This document shows, in pieces, positions 8,049 through 15,124 of a stretch of 40,205 bases of DNA; positions within the stretch are counted from its first letter, which is position 1; each line of letters starts with the position of its first letter. The notes under the pieces were generated by a model. The model made no database searches. It was not told where the DNA came from and saw only the letters and a program-made list of their open reading frames with translations. A program made the translations under genes and the position numbers. The stretch spans positions 1 through 40,205 of IMG/VR virus record IMGVR_UViG_3300032322_002926; one strand, given 5' to 3'. Origin of the DNA: a virus.

Positions 8049-8269
8049 TGGCCGGTTTTGGTGATATCGTAGACGGAACTTTTTTCCTGTCTCAGGAACA
8101 AATTGAAGTGCGTCAATACGGCTTTAGTCCCATTACAGCAAGTGGGATACCCACCATTTATCACGTTGGTGATGTGGTGAATCTTCCCTACGCTTCTGGA
8201 GAGATTTCTCCGATGGACGCAATGGGTTTAGCATGGGGCGCTTTTTCTAGCGGCATTGTTCCCGAATAG
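8048..8269 (+). CDS. Small hypothetical virion-cluster protein
   Basis: A 73-residue protein whose ATG shares one base with the stop of the SWIM-like structural protein. The sequence is neutral with short strands (I-E-V-R-Q-Y-G-F-S-P-I and V-G-D-V-V-N-L-P-Y) and an amphipathic C-terminal helix. No family recognised. It is the last gene of the first structural run before the AT-rich break at 8270-8392. Confidence 0.45.
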   Translation: MAGFGDIVDGTFFLSQEQIEVRQYGFSPITASGIPTIYHVGDVVNLPYASGEISPMDAMGLAWGAFSSGIVPE

Positions 8270-8392
8270 CATAAAAAATATTAATATTGTATACTTACAT
8301 TAAGTCTTACGAGACTTATTAAGGTTTTCTTTATCCCTTGCACCCTGGTATCCCGAGCGGTTATGGTCGGGTTAATCCAGCTCATCTCAGTC
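8270..8392 (+). promoter_or_regulatory. AT-rich boundary with a hairpin, possible promoter
   Basis: An AT-rich stretch separates the structural genes from the recombinase-like gene. It contains a TATACT -10-like box at about 8290 and a perfect 7-bp hairpin TAAGTCT/AGACTTA (8301-8307 and 8312-8318, loop TACG). The hairpin lacks a U-tract, so it is not a clear terminator. Promoter assignment is tentative. Confidence 0.3.
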
Positions 8393-8815
8393 ATGTCCTA
8401 TCAACCGCCTGTAGATCAGCGGATAGTAGACGAATATTTCAAGCTGATCTCGAAACAAAAAACAAAAGAAGTTGGGTGGCTTTATGCCATGGTTGCGACC
8501 TATGGCGTAAAACCAGAAGATCTTGTCGATTTTGAGTGGGAGTCACAAAATAATCTTCAACTCAAAAATAAAAAGAAGTCTGTTTCCCCGCTGCACCCAC
8601 AGTGGGTTTTGCTTTTTGAACTCAAAGAAAAACAGCCCCGCAATTTGCGGAGCTGTTGGTCGACCCTTCAAGCTTCGTTGTATCAGGCCATTGCGTATCA
8701 GAAAGTGTCTTTAAACATCACTGATTTGCTCTTGGCCCATCGCCTACGAAAGAACCACTATCAAAACTTCAAACGGAAGAAGGCATCAACCCCTGTTTTT
8801 GCAGGTGTTTCCTGA
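8393..8815 (+). CDS. Degenerate tyrosine-recombinase-like protein
   Basis: A 140-residue protein. G-W-L-Y-A-M-V-A-T-Y-G-V-K-P-E-D-L resembles the first catalytic motif of cyanobacterial tyrosine recombinases (usually A-T-Y-G-L-R-x-H-E), followed by P-L-H-P-Q-W-V-L-L-F-E-L, a familiar strand in the same enzymes. The Arg of motif I is replaced by Lys. The later R/H box is recognisable only as D-L-L-L-A-H-R-L-R, and no nucleophilic Tyr follows. It also lacks an N-terminal core-binding domain. I read it as an inactive or repurposed catalytic-domain relic. Its 3' end overlaps an excisionase-like gene on the other strand by 47 bases. Alternative: an unrelated DNA-binding protein. Confidence 0.4.
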   Translation: MSYQPPVDQRIVDEYFKLISKQKTKEVGWLYAMVATYGVKPEDLVDFEWESQNNLQLKNKKKSVSPLHPQWVLLFELKEKQPRNLRSCWSTLQASLYQAIAYQKVSLNITDLLLAHRLRKNHYQNFKRKKASTPVFAGVS

Positions 8816-8987
8816 CCTTCTCAGTGTTCCAGCGATAGCTGTCGCGAGAACGGGTTTCTGGAAATGCTGCGTAATGTGGACCGAGCTTCAGCGTGCCATT
8901 GTCGCGATACTTGAAGAGTGTTTTGCGGTCAATGCCGAGGAGTTCTTCGGCCCTTTGGACGGAGACCCATCCTCTGATTGTGGTCAT
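8769..8987 (-). CDS. Excisionase-like helix-turn-helix DNA-binding protein
   Basis: A 72-residue protein started at the internal ATG giving M-T-T-I-R-G-W. Residues 8-30 (V-S-V-Q-R-A-E-E-L-L-G-I-D-R-K-T-L) form a MerR/excisionase-type winged helix-turn-helix, followed by a wing (L-G-P-H-Y-A-A-F-P) and S-R-D-S-Y-R-W-N, a signature of cyanobacterial excisionase-like proteins. It lies tail-to-tail with the recombinase-like gene, overlapping its end, an arrangement fitting an int/xis pair. It could also act simply as a repressor. Confidence 0.55.
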   Translation of the reverse strand: MTTIRGWVSVQRAEELLGIDRKTLFKYRDNGTLKLGPHYAAFPETRSRDSYRWNTEKVRKHLQKQGLMPSSV

Positions 8988-9126
8988 GGCGCGGAAAAAA
9001 ACGCGTGCCCTCATACGGTATCCGATCAAATGCAGCTGTCAAGCTTCTTAATACGAAGTTAATCTTTTGGTTGTGCTTTGATACAAATGTGGGGAAATTA
9101 AAATAAGATAACGGCAACTAAAGAGT

Positions 9127-9498
9127 ATGTTCAGTTGTGAACAGGATCCCCTCGCCCTGCTCATTGAATTAACTCCAAAGTTAGCAAAGAAACGTTATCG
9201 ACAATCTATTTACGAAGCCTGGGACCATTGCTGCGGTTATTGTGGTGAACCGGCAACTTCTTTGGACCACATCATACCAAGATTTAAATCTGGCTCAAGT
9301 TATCGAAATAATTTGCTTCCCGCTTGTCGTCGCTGCAATTCAAACAAAGCGAGTTCAAAGATGGAAGATTGGTATACACAACAGGCCTATTTCAGCGAAG
9401 AGCGGTTTGCCCGCATCCAAGCCTGGATGTCAGATGATTTAGTAAGCCTGCTTTCTTATAATGTTGATATATTGGTTCCAAATCTTGCGGCAGGATAA
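9127..9498 (+). CDS. HNH endonuclease
   Basis: A 123-residue protein with a full HNH/treble-clef arrangement: C-G-Y-C (Cys36, Cys39), S-L-D-H-I-I-P (His48), N-N-L (Asn61/62) and C-R-R-C (Cys67, Cys70). The size and layout match small phage HNH nucleases, which can be free-standing homing enzymes or helpers of DNA packaging. Its stop codon overlaps the ATG of the large virion gene by one base, suggesting that it is part of the late transcript rather than a recent insertion. Confidence 0.8.
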   Translation: MFSCEQDPLALLIELTPKLAKKRYRQSIYEAWDHCCGYCGEPATSLDHIIPRFKSGSSYRNNLLPACRRCNSNKASSKMEDWYTQQAYFSEERFARIQAWMSDDLVSLLSYNVDILVPNLAAG

Positions 9499-11978
9499 TG
9501 CTTTACTACTTTAATAATCAGTGGAGAAAGCAGTATGAAGATACAAACAATAGAACGGATTATCCAACGGATTATCCCGAATATTACACAGAAACACGCC
9601 GCGACAGCGACGGCAATTACGAATGGGCCAGGGATGAGACGGGGGATGTTATTCGCCGCCAGGGAGAAGACGGTGAGATTCGTCTTGTTCCAGCCACATT
9701 CACTGTGGCAAACGAAGAAAATATTGCCTTAAACCGAGCACACAGAGAGATTAACGAAAAAAATAGAGTCCTTAACGAAGCAAATGCAAAAAAGAATGCA
9801 ATTTACGACAAGGTTTTATTGCAAGCAACAAACACAAGGGGCGGTGATTATCTTGCCCAAAAAGCGGCGTTTCAAAACCTAAGCAGAGAAGCCAAGGACG
9901 CAGGGTTCAACGATACTCAAATCAATGAGCTGTTTAATGCTTACAACGAGTTTTATAAAGCGGAAAAAATAGGAGCAGGATGGAATGTTGACTTGGGCTC
10001 CAAGCCTCCGGCTGGGGACTTTGATCCCAACTACTACCTTGCACAAAATCCACAAGTTAAGGCAAAGTGGGATGAAGCGGTAAGGCAAGGCGATCTCGAC
10101 ATCCTGGCACAATACAAAGACCCTAAAACGTTTGCGCTTTCTGATTACACCTTTGTTGGCAAGCCAGCTGGCAAACGTGGAAATAAAGAACAAGAACTAA
10201 CAGAAGCAAAACAGTACCTAGAGAAAAAGCCAACCGATTCCGACATTCAAGGAATTAAAGACAAACAGCTTGGCATTACTTATGAAGCCTTAAAAGAAGT
10301 AAGGCCTGGCACTGAATTAGAAGAGATTGCGTCGGAAGAAATCGGTGCAGACATTGTTAAAAAAACAAAACAATTTGGCGCCTTAACCCAAGATGTTTTA
10401 AAAGACACCATAGAAGAGATGCAAAAGGCAAAAGCACAGGAGCAGCTTTTGTCGATGATGGGCGGCCTCCCCGGATTCCAGGAAATTTTAAATATTAATC
10501 AAACGCTGAGCGATTCAATTCTTGGCGATTCCGGCGTGGGTGGAATTCTTGCCTTTAGCGGCGGCGGTTCCAAGGCAGAAGAGAGCCTTGAAAAGTCGTT
10601 GCAAAAAATGACCGGTGTAAACACCAGTACGATTTACAACTGGCAACAATGGTTTGATAACAGCCTAAAAAAGCAATATGAAAACGATTTGGAATTAGGT
10701 CTAACCAAGAAAGAAGCCGAAGAAAAAATTAATGTTGAGTCAAATTTTGCCAGGCAGTTTATTGATCAGTATTTGATACCTCGCTTTAATCAATCTAAGA
10801 CTGTTAGCGAATTCATGGAATACGTTAACGTCAAAGACGAAGAACAAAACCCATTTCAGACTCAGGATATCCTCAACGCTGCTGCAGACGTTGGGCAGCT
10901 AAAGTCTCAAAGTTACTTAGATCAAATTAAACAAATTCAAGACGCTTACTTTGACCCAAGGTTTTATTTTGATCCCAACAACAATTTAAAATCAGAACAA
11001 ATCAAAAGTCTTGCGGGAGTTAAACAGCAGCAAGAGTCCTATCAAAAACAAGCGGAAACAGTCGCGGCTGATTGGGAAGAGGCAAAGAAACAATTCGCGG
11101 CTCAGAACGGGTATTGGTACCAGCAAGCCTATAGGTTTGGCGTCGATCCAAACGATAAAGATGCATTCGCAAAACTGCATTTCCAAGTGAAAGGGCAAGC
11201 GCAGGGCTTTGATGCGGCAGAAGACTTGTGGACGCCCGCAAAGGTTCAAGATTATATTTATGCCACAATTCTTCCGGCAATTAAAAATCAAGTTGACAAC
11301 ATGTCAATCTTTGGTGAATTTTTAAAGCCGGACGAGTTTACTGATAATTTACTTTCTAGTGCCAATGTGAACCCGGAAGACAAATCAACCTGGGGCGAAG
11401 TGCTCAAAACCTTTGGTTTGAACACATTCCAAGGTTCGTATGATGAATTAAAAAGTTACATTTCAGATACGTTTAAAACAGTTTCCGCGCTAGAACTTAA
11501 TGAGCAACTGAAAGAACTTCAAAAAAAAGGTATTAAACCAACTCAAAAAAACCTTGGTGTTTTTTATATTGAAAAGCCAACTGATACGGCCACCACACCA
11601 GAAGGAGAAACCGCGCTTTACAAAGCATTTAAACAATATGGATATGCCGGAGATGAAAAAGAGTTTTACGAAAACTTCTTCCCTGACTTAGATATTGAAG
11701 AGCAAAAGCTTTTAACTCAAGCCGGAAGCGGTACGGGCGGATTAAAGTTTATTGATTTAGAGAAGCAGGATCCCCTCTCTGCTTTTGGGACGATCGAAAA
11801 ACTTATGGGTGGTGAAGAAGATGGTTTTACCAATATTTTTTCTTTGGCAGACAAAGAAGACGATGAAGATAAAGAAGATTACTTTAAATTAGGATTAGAT
11901 GATGAAGATGAAGATTACAAGTCCAAAACGGGCGCTTCAATTCTCGGTGAATTCACATCTTTCTTTAAAGGTTTCTGA
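9498..11978 (+). CDS. Large putative internal virion / ejection protein
   Basis: An 826-residue, highly charged and mostly helical protein. Residues 75-115 and 390-560 are rich in Lys, Glu, Gln and Asn and look like coiled coils (E-I-N-E-K-N-R-V-L-N-E-A-N). Around residues 310-350 there is a hydrophobic Gly-rich stretch (L-L-S-M-M-G-G-L-P-G-F and G-V-G-G-I-L-A-F-S-G-G-G) that could insert in a membrane. The C-terminus has a dense acidic run (D-K-E-D-D-E-D-K-E-D-Y) before a hydrophobic end G-E-F-T-S-F-F-K-G-F. This layout fits a tape-measure or internal ejection protein. No family match claimed. It overlaps both neighbours by one base. Confidence 0.5.
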   Translation: MLYYFNNQWRKQYEDTNNRTDYPTDYPEYYTETRRDSDGNYEWARDETGDVIRRQGEDGEIRLVPATFTVANEENIALNRAHREINEKNRVLNEANAKKNAIYDKVLLQATNTRGGDYLAQKAAFQNLSREAKDAGFNDTQINELFNAYNEFYKAEKIGAGWNVDLGSKPPAGDFDPNYYLAQNPQVKAKWDEAVRQGDLDILAQYKDPKTFALSDYTFVGKPAGKRGNKEQELTEAKQYLEKKPTDSDIQGIKDKQLGITYEALKEVRPGTELEEIASEEIGADIVKKTKQFGALTQDVLKDTIEEMQKAKAQEQLLSMMGGLPGFQEILNINQTLSDSILGDSGVGGILAFSGGGSKAEESLEKSLQKMTGVNTSTIYNWQQWFDNSLKKQYENDLELGLTKKEAEEKINVESNFARQFIDQYLIPRFNQSKTVSEFMEYVNVKDEEQNPFQTQDILNAAADVGQLKSQSYLDQIKQIQDAYFDPRFYFDPNNNLKSEQIKSLAGVKQQQESYQKQAETVAADWEEAKKQFAAQNGYWYQQAYRFGVDPNDKDAFAKLHFQVKGQAQGFDAAEDLWTPAKVQDYIYATILPAIKNQVDNMSIFGEFLKPDEFTDNLLSSANVNPEDKSTWGEVLKTFGLNTFQGSYDELKSYISDTFKTVSALELNEQLKELQKKGIKPTQKNLGVFYIEKPTDTATTPEGETALYKAFKQYGYAGDEKEFYENFFPDLDIEEQKLLTQAGSGTGGLKFIDLEKQDPLSAFGTIEKLMGGEEDGFTNIFSLADKEDDEDKEDYFKLGLDDEDEDYKSKTGASILGEFTSFFKGF

Positions 11979-12346
11979 TGGCCGACAAACGTAAAAAAGC
12001 TGCGGCGGCCGCCAAGATCGCTAAAGACAAGATGACTTGCAACAAGCCGCAAAAAACTCCCAGCCATCCGACCAAGAGCCATGTCGTCAAGGCCTGCAAG
12101 GATGGAGAAGAAAAGATCATTCGCTTTGGTCAGCAAGGCGTAGAAGGCGCAGGCAAGAATCCCAAAACTGAAAAGGACAAGGCACGTCGCAAGTCTTATT
12201 ACGCTCGACATAATGCTCAAGATCCAAAACCTGACATCATGTCAGCCCGTTACTGGAGTCACCGCGTGAAATGGATGATCTTAAGTGGTATGATTATTCC
12301 AGAGTTGCTTCACACATGTCTGCACGTTGGAATTACGTTGACGTAA
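11978..12346 (+). CDS. Conserved small basic cyanophage protein, C-terminus extended by an insertion
   Basis: A 122-residue protein. Residues 1-99 are a Lys/Arg-rich protein of a type I recognise from cyanophages (I-I-R-F-G-Q-Q-G-V, G-A-G-K-N-P-K-T-E-K-D-K-A-R-R-K-S-Y), in which the protein normally ends just after W-x-x-R/K-V-K-W. Here the R-V-K-W codons (to 12274) run on into 23 extra codons, out of frame with an HNH gene that starts at 12271. The sequence H-R-V-K-W-stop appears again downstream of the HNH gene at 12885-12902. The extension M-I-L-S-G-M-I-I is therefore probably a by-product of HNH insertion. Function unknown; nucleic-acid binding is plausible. Confidence 0.65.
   Translation: MADKRKKAAAAAKIAKDKMTCNKPQKTPSHPTKSHVVKACKDGEEKIIRFGQQGVEGAGKNPKTEKDKARRKSYYARHNAQDPKPDIMSARYWSHRVKWMILSGMIIPELLHTCLHVGITLT
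12260..12274 (+). repeat. Upstream copy of the H-R-V-K-W coding repeat flanking the HNH gene
   Basis: CACCGCGTGAAATGG, in frame as residues 95-99 of the small basic gene. The downstream copy at 12885-12899 encodes the same peptide with only synonymous changes. Confidence 0.8.
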
Positions 12347-12894
12347 GTTGTGTTACTTGTCAGGCTTTCGGCAAAATTCGGATTGATCAATACAACAGAA
12401 AAAATAAAACATGGGAATGCAGAAGCTGTGCTCGAAAAGGTAAAAAAATTACAGTAAAAAATCCTTGCGCAAAACATGACACACAGAAGTTAGGCGCCTA
12501 TAAGAGTTATTGGAGGGCAAAACGCAGAACACAAACTAATCACAAAGGCGTATATAAAGACATTTTGTTTTTATTTAGTTGTTTTGAAGAGTTTTGGGAT
12601 GAACTTGGGCCAAGGCCTGAAGGGCACACACTTGAACGAATTGACGTAAAAAGTCACTACATGCCTGGAAACGTAAAGTGGGCCAGCATGTCAGAACAGT
12701 GTCGCAATAAAACCAATAATATTTACGTCGAATATCAAGGTAAATCTATTTGTTTATACGATGCTGCAAAATTATCTGGAATTGATCCTAAAGCAATAAA
12801 AACTCGAATGAGTACGGGATGCCCTAAGGAGATGCTATTCAAAAAAGGTCGCTGGCATGTAAAGGCTCAGCAATTTTTCCCGGCCACCGTGTAA
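12271..12894 (+). CDS. HNH homing-type endonuclease
   Basis: A 207-residue protein. The N-terminus has a zinc-ribbon (C-V-T-C and C-R-S-C). The middle matches a well-known phage HNH family: H-D-T-Q-K-L-G-A-Y-K-S-Y-W, then L-G-P-R-P-E-G-H-T-L-E-R-I-D, then Y-M-P-G-N-V-K-W-A-S, then Q-C-R-N-K. The C-terminus has a small helix-turn-helix-like module (L-Y-D-A-A-K-L-S-G-I-D-P-K-A-I-K). It overlaps the end of the basic gene in another frame, and the host gene ending is duplicated after it, so it looks like a mobile insertion. It is AT-richer than neighbouring genes, which supports recent gain. Confidence 0.85.
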   Translation: MDDLKWYDYSRVASHMSARWNYVDVSCVTCQAFGKIRIDQYNRKNKTWECRSCARKGKKITVKNPCAKHDTQKLGAYKSYWRAKRRTQTNHKGVYKDILFLFSCFEEFWDELGPRPEGHTLERIDVKSHYMPGNVKWASMSEQCRNKTNNIYVEYQGKSICLYDAAKLSGIDPKAIKTRMSTGCPKEMLFKKGRWHVKAQQFFPATV

Positions 12895-12899
12895 AATGG
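12885..12899 (+). repeat. Downstream copy of the H-R-V-K-W coding repeat, followed by TGA
   Basis: CACCGTGTAAAATGG then TGA (12900-12902) reads H-R-V-K-W-stop, the expected natural end of the small basic gene. It differs from the upstream copy at two synonymous third positions (CGC/CGT and GTG/GTA). Confidence 0.8.
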
Positions 12900-12912
12900 T
12901 GACGCCTCACCA
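12897..12912 (+). promoter_or_regulatory. Hairpin built on a Trp-stop (TGGTGA)
   Basis: TGGTGA (12897-12902), loop CGCC, TCACCA (12907-12912): a perfect 6-bp hairpin ending 8 bases before the ATG of the 41-residue gene, which has no Shine-Dalgarno. Confidence 0.5.
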
Positions 12913-12920
12913 GCCTAAAA

Positions 12921-13046
12921 ATGGCTAAACCTAAATCAACCACTGCTCTTAAAATTGAATCCCGTCCCAAAAAAACCAAACAAGGACAGGGAATGAATTC
13001 TAAACCTAATCATGGCCGCAAAAAAATGCGCGGTCAAGGTAAATAA
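12921..13046 (+). CDS. Very small basic cyanophage protein
   Basis: A 41-residue, strongly basic protein with P-K-K-T-K-Q-G-Q-G and H-G-R-K-K-M-R-G-Q-G-K. I recognise this kind of short Lys/Gly-rich peptide in cyanophage genomes, usually next to the small basic gene found here at 11978, which suggests that the HNH gene separated two formerly adjacent genes. No Shine-Dalgarno precedes the ATG; a hairpin does. Function unknown, possibly nucleic-acid binding in the virion. Confidence 0.6.
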   Translation: MAKPKSTTALKIESRPKKTKQGQGMNSKPNHGRKKMRGQGK

Positions 13047-13059
13047 ATTGTGTATGATT

Positions 13060-13085
13060 GGGGGTAATAGAAAAGTGTTACCCCC
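13060..13085 (+). promoter_or_regulatory. Perfect hairpin abutting the lysozyme start codon
   Basis: GGGGGTAA (13060-13067) and TTACCCCC (13078-13085) form a perfect 8-bp stem with a 10-base loop. The last C is immediately followed by the ATG of the lysozyme. No accessible Shine-Dalgarno is seen, so the hairpin may control lysozyme translation or mark an RNA processing site. Confidence 0.6.
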
Positions 13086-13745
13086 ATGTCTGACGTTACT
13101 CGTGCAATCACTTTAATTCGCAAGTACGAGGGCTTTAACGAAAAGGCTTACCCCGATCCTTATACCGGTAGTGAGCCTTATACGCTAGGGTATGGAACTC
13201 AGTTTTATCCCGATGGCTCTCCCGTAAGACAGGGGCAACTTTGTTCAAAAGAAAAAGCGTTGGAATATTTATTTCATGAAGTGCATCTAATTGAAGGGCA
13301 GCTGGAAAAACTCAACCTAGGGCTGGACAACTGCATGGCACAAGCCCTGATTTCTTTTATTCATTCCATTGGATGGGAGCCTTTTCTGTACAGCGAAATT
13401 GTCGATTGCGTTGATCGAGAAGATTTCTTTGGTGCAACACAATCAATGGGGAGCTGGATCTTTGATGCGGATCACAAGGTTGTCGGTGGCTTGATTGATC
13501 GGCGCAGGGAAGAAATCAACTTATTTCTTGAAGAAATTGACGCTAACCCGTGGTCCTCAACAGAGATTCTTCTTCGCGCTTTCCGCAACTACAATGCTGC
13601 TCCGTACCAGGTTCGCGCAATCAGAGCACTAGAAGAAAACATTAGCCCGTACATTCTGTCTCGATTTGCCAACGATTTTGACATTGAAAGCTCTCCGTGG
13701 GCATCTTTCACAGACGAAGAGCTGGAGTCGATATTTATCATGTAG
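13086..13745 (+). CDS. GH24 (T4-type) lysozyme, likely endolysin
   Basis: A 219-residue protein. The N-terminus fits the GH24 fold: I-R-K-Y-E-G-F with catalytic Glu15, Asp24 (A-Y-P-D) nine residues on as in T4 lysozyme (Glu11, Asp20), then Y-T-L-G-Y-G-T with Thr33. Further on A-L-I-S-F-I-H-S-I-G-W and G-L-I-D-R-R-R-E-E match the C-terminal lobe of the family. Residues 150-219 are an extra helical acidic tail of unknown role. It would hydrolyse host murein at lysis; no signal peptide is present, so a holin would be needed. A hairpin directly precedes its ATG. Confidence 0.85.
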   Translation: MSDVTRAITLIRKYEGFNEKAYPDPYTGSEPYTLGYGTQFYPDGSPVRQGQLCSKEKALEYLFHEVHLIEGQLEKLNLGLDNCMAQALISFIHSIGWEPFLYSEIVDCVDREDFFGATQSMGSWIFDADHKVVGGLIDRRREEINLFLEEIDANPWSSTEILLRAFRNYNAAPYQVRAIRALEENISPYILSRFANDFDIESSPWASFTDEELESIFIM

Positions 13746-13779
13746 TCTTAGAATAATTAAATCTAAGGCTGAGGATTAC

Positions 13780-14070
13780 ATGGAGCGTTCAGTCGAACCA
13801 CGCGAGTTTCAACTCCCCCTGGAACTGCAATTCTCCATGCGCAAGGCCGAGCTTGCTGCCCAAGAAATGACCTGGGATCAGCTGTACTCTGCCCTTTTGA
13901 ACTTATACCACCAACGCTTGATGGAATGGTATGCCATTAAGTCGTTGATGGCTGACGAAAATATTGAGCTGGACTGGGGCATTCCCACAGACATTGAACT
14001 GGTCGAACTCGCCGCCAGTTGCATTGGCGACGACGATGACGACGAGGACGACGAGCTTCAGCCGTTTTAA
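13780..14070 (+). CDS. nblA: NblA-like phycobilisome degradation protein
   Basis: A 96-residue protein whose residues 11-58 align well with NblA: L-P-L-E-L-Q-F-S-M-R-K, then A-A-Q-E-M-T-W-D-Q-L-Y-S-A-L-L-N-L-Y-H-Q, then the helix to I-K-S-L-M. Cellular and phage NblA have L-E-Q-E/Q-F-x-L/I-R, Q-x-M-S, F-L-x-x-L-Y and L-L in the same places. NblA bridges phycobiliproteins to the ClpC protease and dismantles phycobilisomes. Unlike the usual approximately 60 residues, this one has a 30-residue tail ending in eight consecutive acidic residues (D-D-D-D-D-E-D-D) after a Gly. GAGGA precedes the ATG. It follows the lysozyme and converges with a minus-strand gene with a 3-base overlap. Confidence 0.75.
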   Translation: MERSVEPREFQLPLELQFSMRKAELAAQEMTWDQLYSALLNLYHQRLMEWYAIKSLMADENIELDWGIPTDIELVELAASCIGDDDDDEDDELQPF

Positions 14071-14348
14071 ACTTCGTTTATCTCGATAAGACGGTCCAAG
14101 TACCAGCGGCATTTTTTTAAATCTTGAACGCCGCCTTTATTGCGCCAACGCCACAAATACTTCACGCAATTGGCCCGGAGATAACCTTCATATTCTTCTT
14201 GGGTCAGCTGTGCTTCAATGGCTTCAATACACTCAATCCCGCCCGTCTCTGCGTAATGAGACGGATGGTTGACTAGATCTTCTTGCACCACGGGACGACG
14301 CTGAGCCGTGTCCCAAGGAACCGGGCATACACCCCCTGGGCAATCCAT
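14067..14348 (-). CDS. DUF3310 phage protein
   Basis: A 93-residue protein. Residues 26-88 match DUF3310: V-N-H-P-S-H-Y, G-G-I-E-C-I-E-A-I, then Y-L-R-A-N-C-V-K-Y-L-W-R-W-R, K-G-G-V-Q-D-L-K-K and W-Y-L-D-R-L-I. The family is common in phages, often near nucleotide-metabolism genes, and its activity is not established. The start M-D-C-P-G-G was chosen because it lies 17 bases after the upstream gene; a longer open frame upstream overlaps that gene and has non-coding character. Confidence 0.85.
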   Translation of the reverse strand: MDCPGGVCPVPWDTAQRRPVVQEDLVNHPSHYAETGGIECIEAIEAQLTQEEYEGYLRANCVKYLWRWRNKGGVQDLKKCRWYLDRLIEINEV

Positions 14349-14365
14349 GATTTCCTCTTCGTCCT

Positions 14366-14716
14366 CTATCGGCGCAAACCACGGCGCTTGAGAGACTCCT
14401 CCATCATTTCCTCGGTTGGCTCCCCAAGCTCCAGCACCAAGGTCTTCGGCTTGGGCGACGCTCCCATCTTCATGCCGTCTTCCATCGACGGAATGTAGCC
14501 CGTTACGCCCGACCTTTCCATCCCCTCGATGTTGAGTGGATTCCGTTCCATTCCCTGTTCGCATGCCACCAAGCCCCTGTTGTACATGTCATACAAGGGT
14601 ACATCATTTTCTTGGTTGGCGATAGGTTGACCAAAATCTTCTTCAAGATCTAAACACCGACACTTGACTTCGTCCTGTACAAAACTATCCAGGAACCCTG
14701 CCGCACTGTGGTACAT
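14366..14716 (-). CDS. Hypothetical acidic protein
   Basis: A 116-residue protein of unknown function, first in a two-gene minus-strand unit with DUF3310. It has a cysteine pair early on (K-C-R-C at residues 18-21), several acidic segments and a C-terminal amphipathic helix (E-E-M-M-E-E-S-L-K-R-R-G-L-R-R). It is divergent from the gene at 14756 with only 39 bases between starts, so promoters for both must lie in that gap or overlap the genes. No family recognised. Confidence 0.5.
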   Translation of the reverse strand: MYHSAAGFLDSFVQDEVKCRCLDLEEDFGQPIANQENDVPLYDMYNRGLVACEQGMERNPLNIEGMERSGVTGYIPSMEDGMKMGASPKPKTLVLELGEPTEEMMEESLKRRGLRR

Positions 14717-14755
14717 GATATGTAAGGCTTGATTTATTCCTCTTACAATAATACT

Positions 14756-15124
14756 ATGGCAAATTTCTTTGATCAGGTCTACGATCCTCGTCTTGACGCA
14801 GCTTCGTCAGGCGTAGAGGTAACTGATCTCAATCCTGAAAAAATTTACGACACAGATTTGCGTCGTGTCAAAGAAGAAGATAGACGATCAGTAGAAAGTA
14901 TTAACAACCCACAAGAGCGGGCGGGTAAGTTTATGCGTGCCGCTAAAGTCGCGGGCGAATACAGAACTAGGGCTGGCATCGCGGAACCAACTATTCGTGG
15001 CCGCACTCCTCGGAATCCGGCGAATCTTGGCGGAACAGAATTACCAAGCCTGGGGGACACATATGGTCCCGCAGGCAGCACCAACTATGCAAACAAGCCC
15101 GGCAGAGCCTTTGGCAATATTTAA
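14756..15124 (+). CDS. Hypothetical small structural-type protein
   Basis: A 122-residue protein starting M-A-N-F-F-D-Q-V-Y-D-P-R. It is hydrophilic, with a charged helical centre (R-R-V-K-E-E-D-R-R-S-V-E-S) and a Gly/Pro/Asn-rich unstructured C-terminus (G-G-T-E-L-P-S-L-G-D-T-Y-G-P). No Shine-Dalgarno is seen; TACAATAATACT lies just before the ATG. Its stop abuts the stop of dCTP deaminase on the other strand with no gap. Unknown function; composition fits an unstructured virion or scaffold-like protein. Confidence 0.45.
   Translation: MANFFDQVYDPRLDAASSGVEVTDLNPEKIYDTDLRRVKEEDRRSVESINNPQERAGKFMRAAKVAGEYRTRAGIAEPTIRGRTPRNPANLGGTELPSLGDTYGPAGSTNYANKPGRAFGNI

Noticed and set aside
14349-14564. 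Longer N-terminus for the DUF3310 protein
   Set aside because: The extra 72 residues overlap the upstream gene and read as Gly/Arg/His-rich frame shadow; family members start close to the V-N-H-P-S-H-Y motif.
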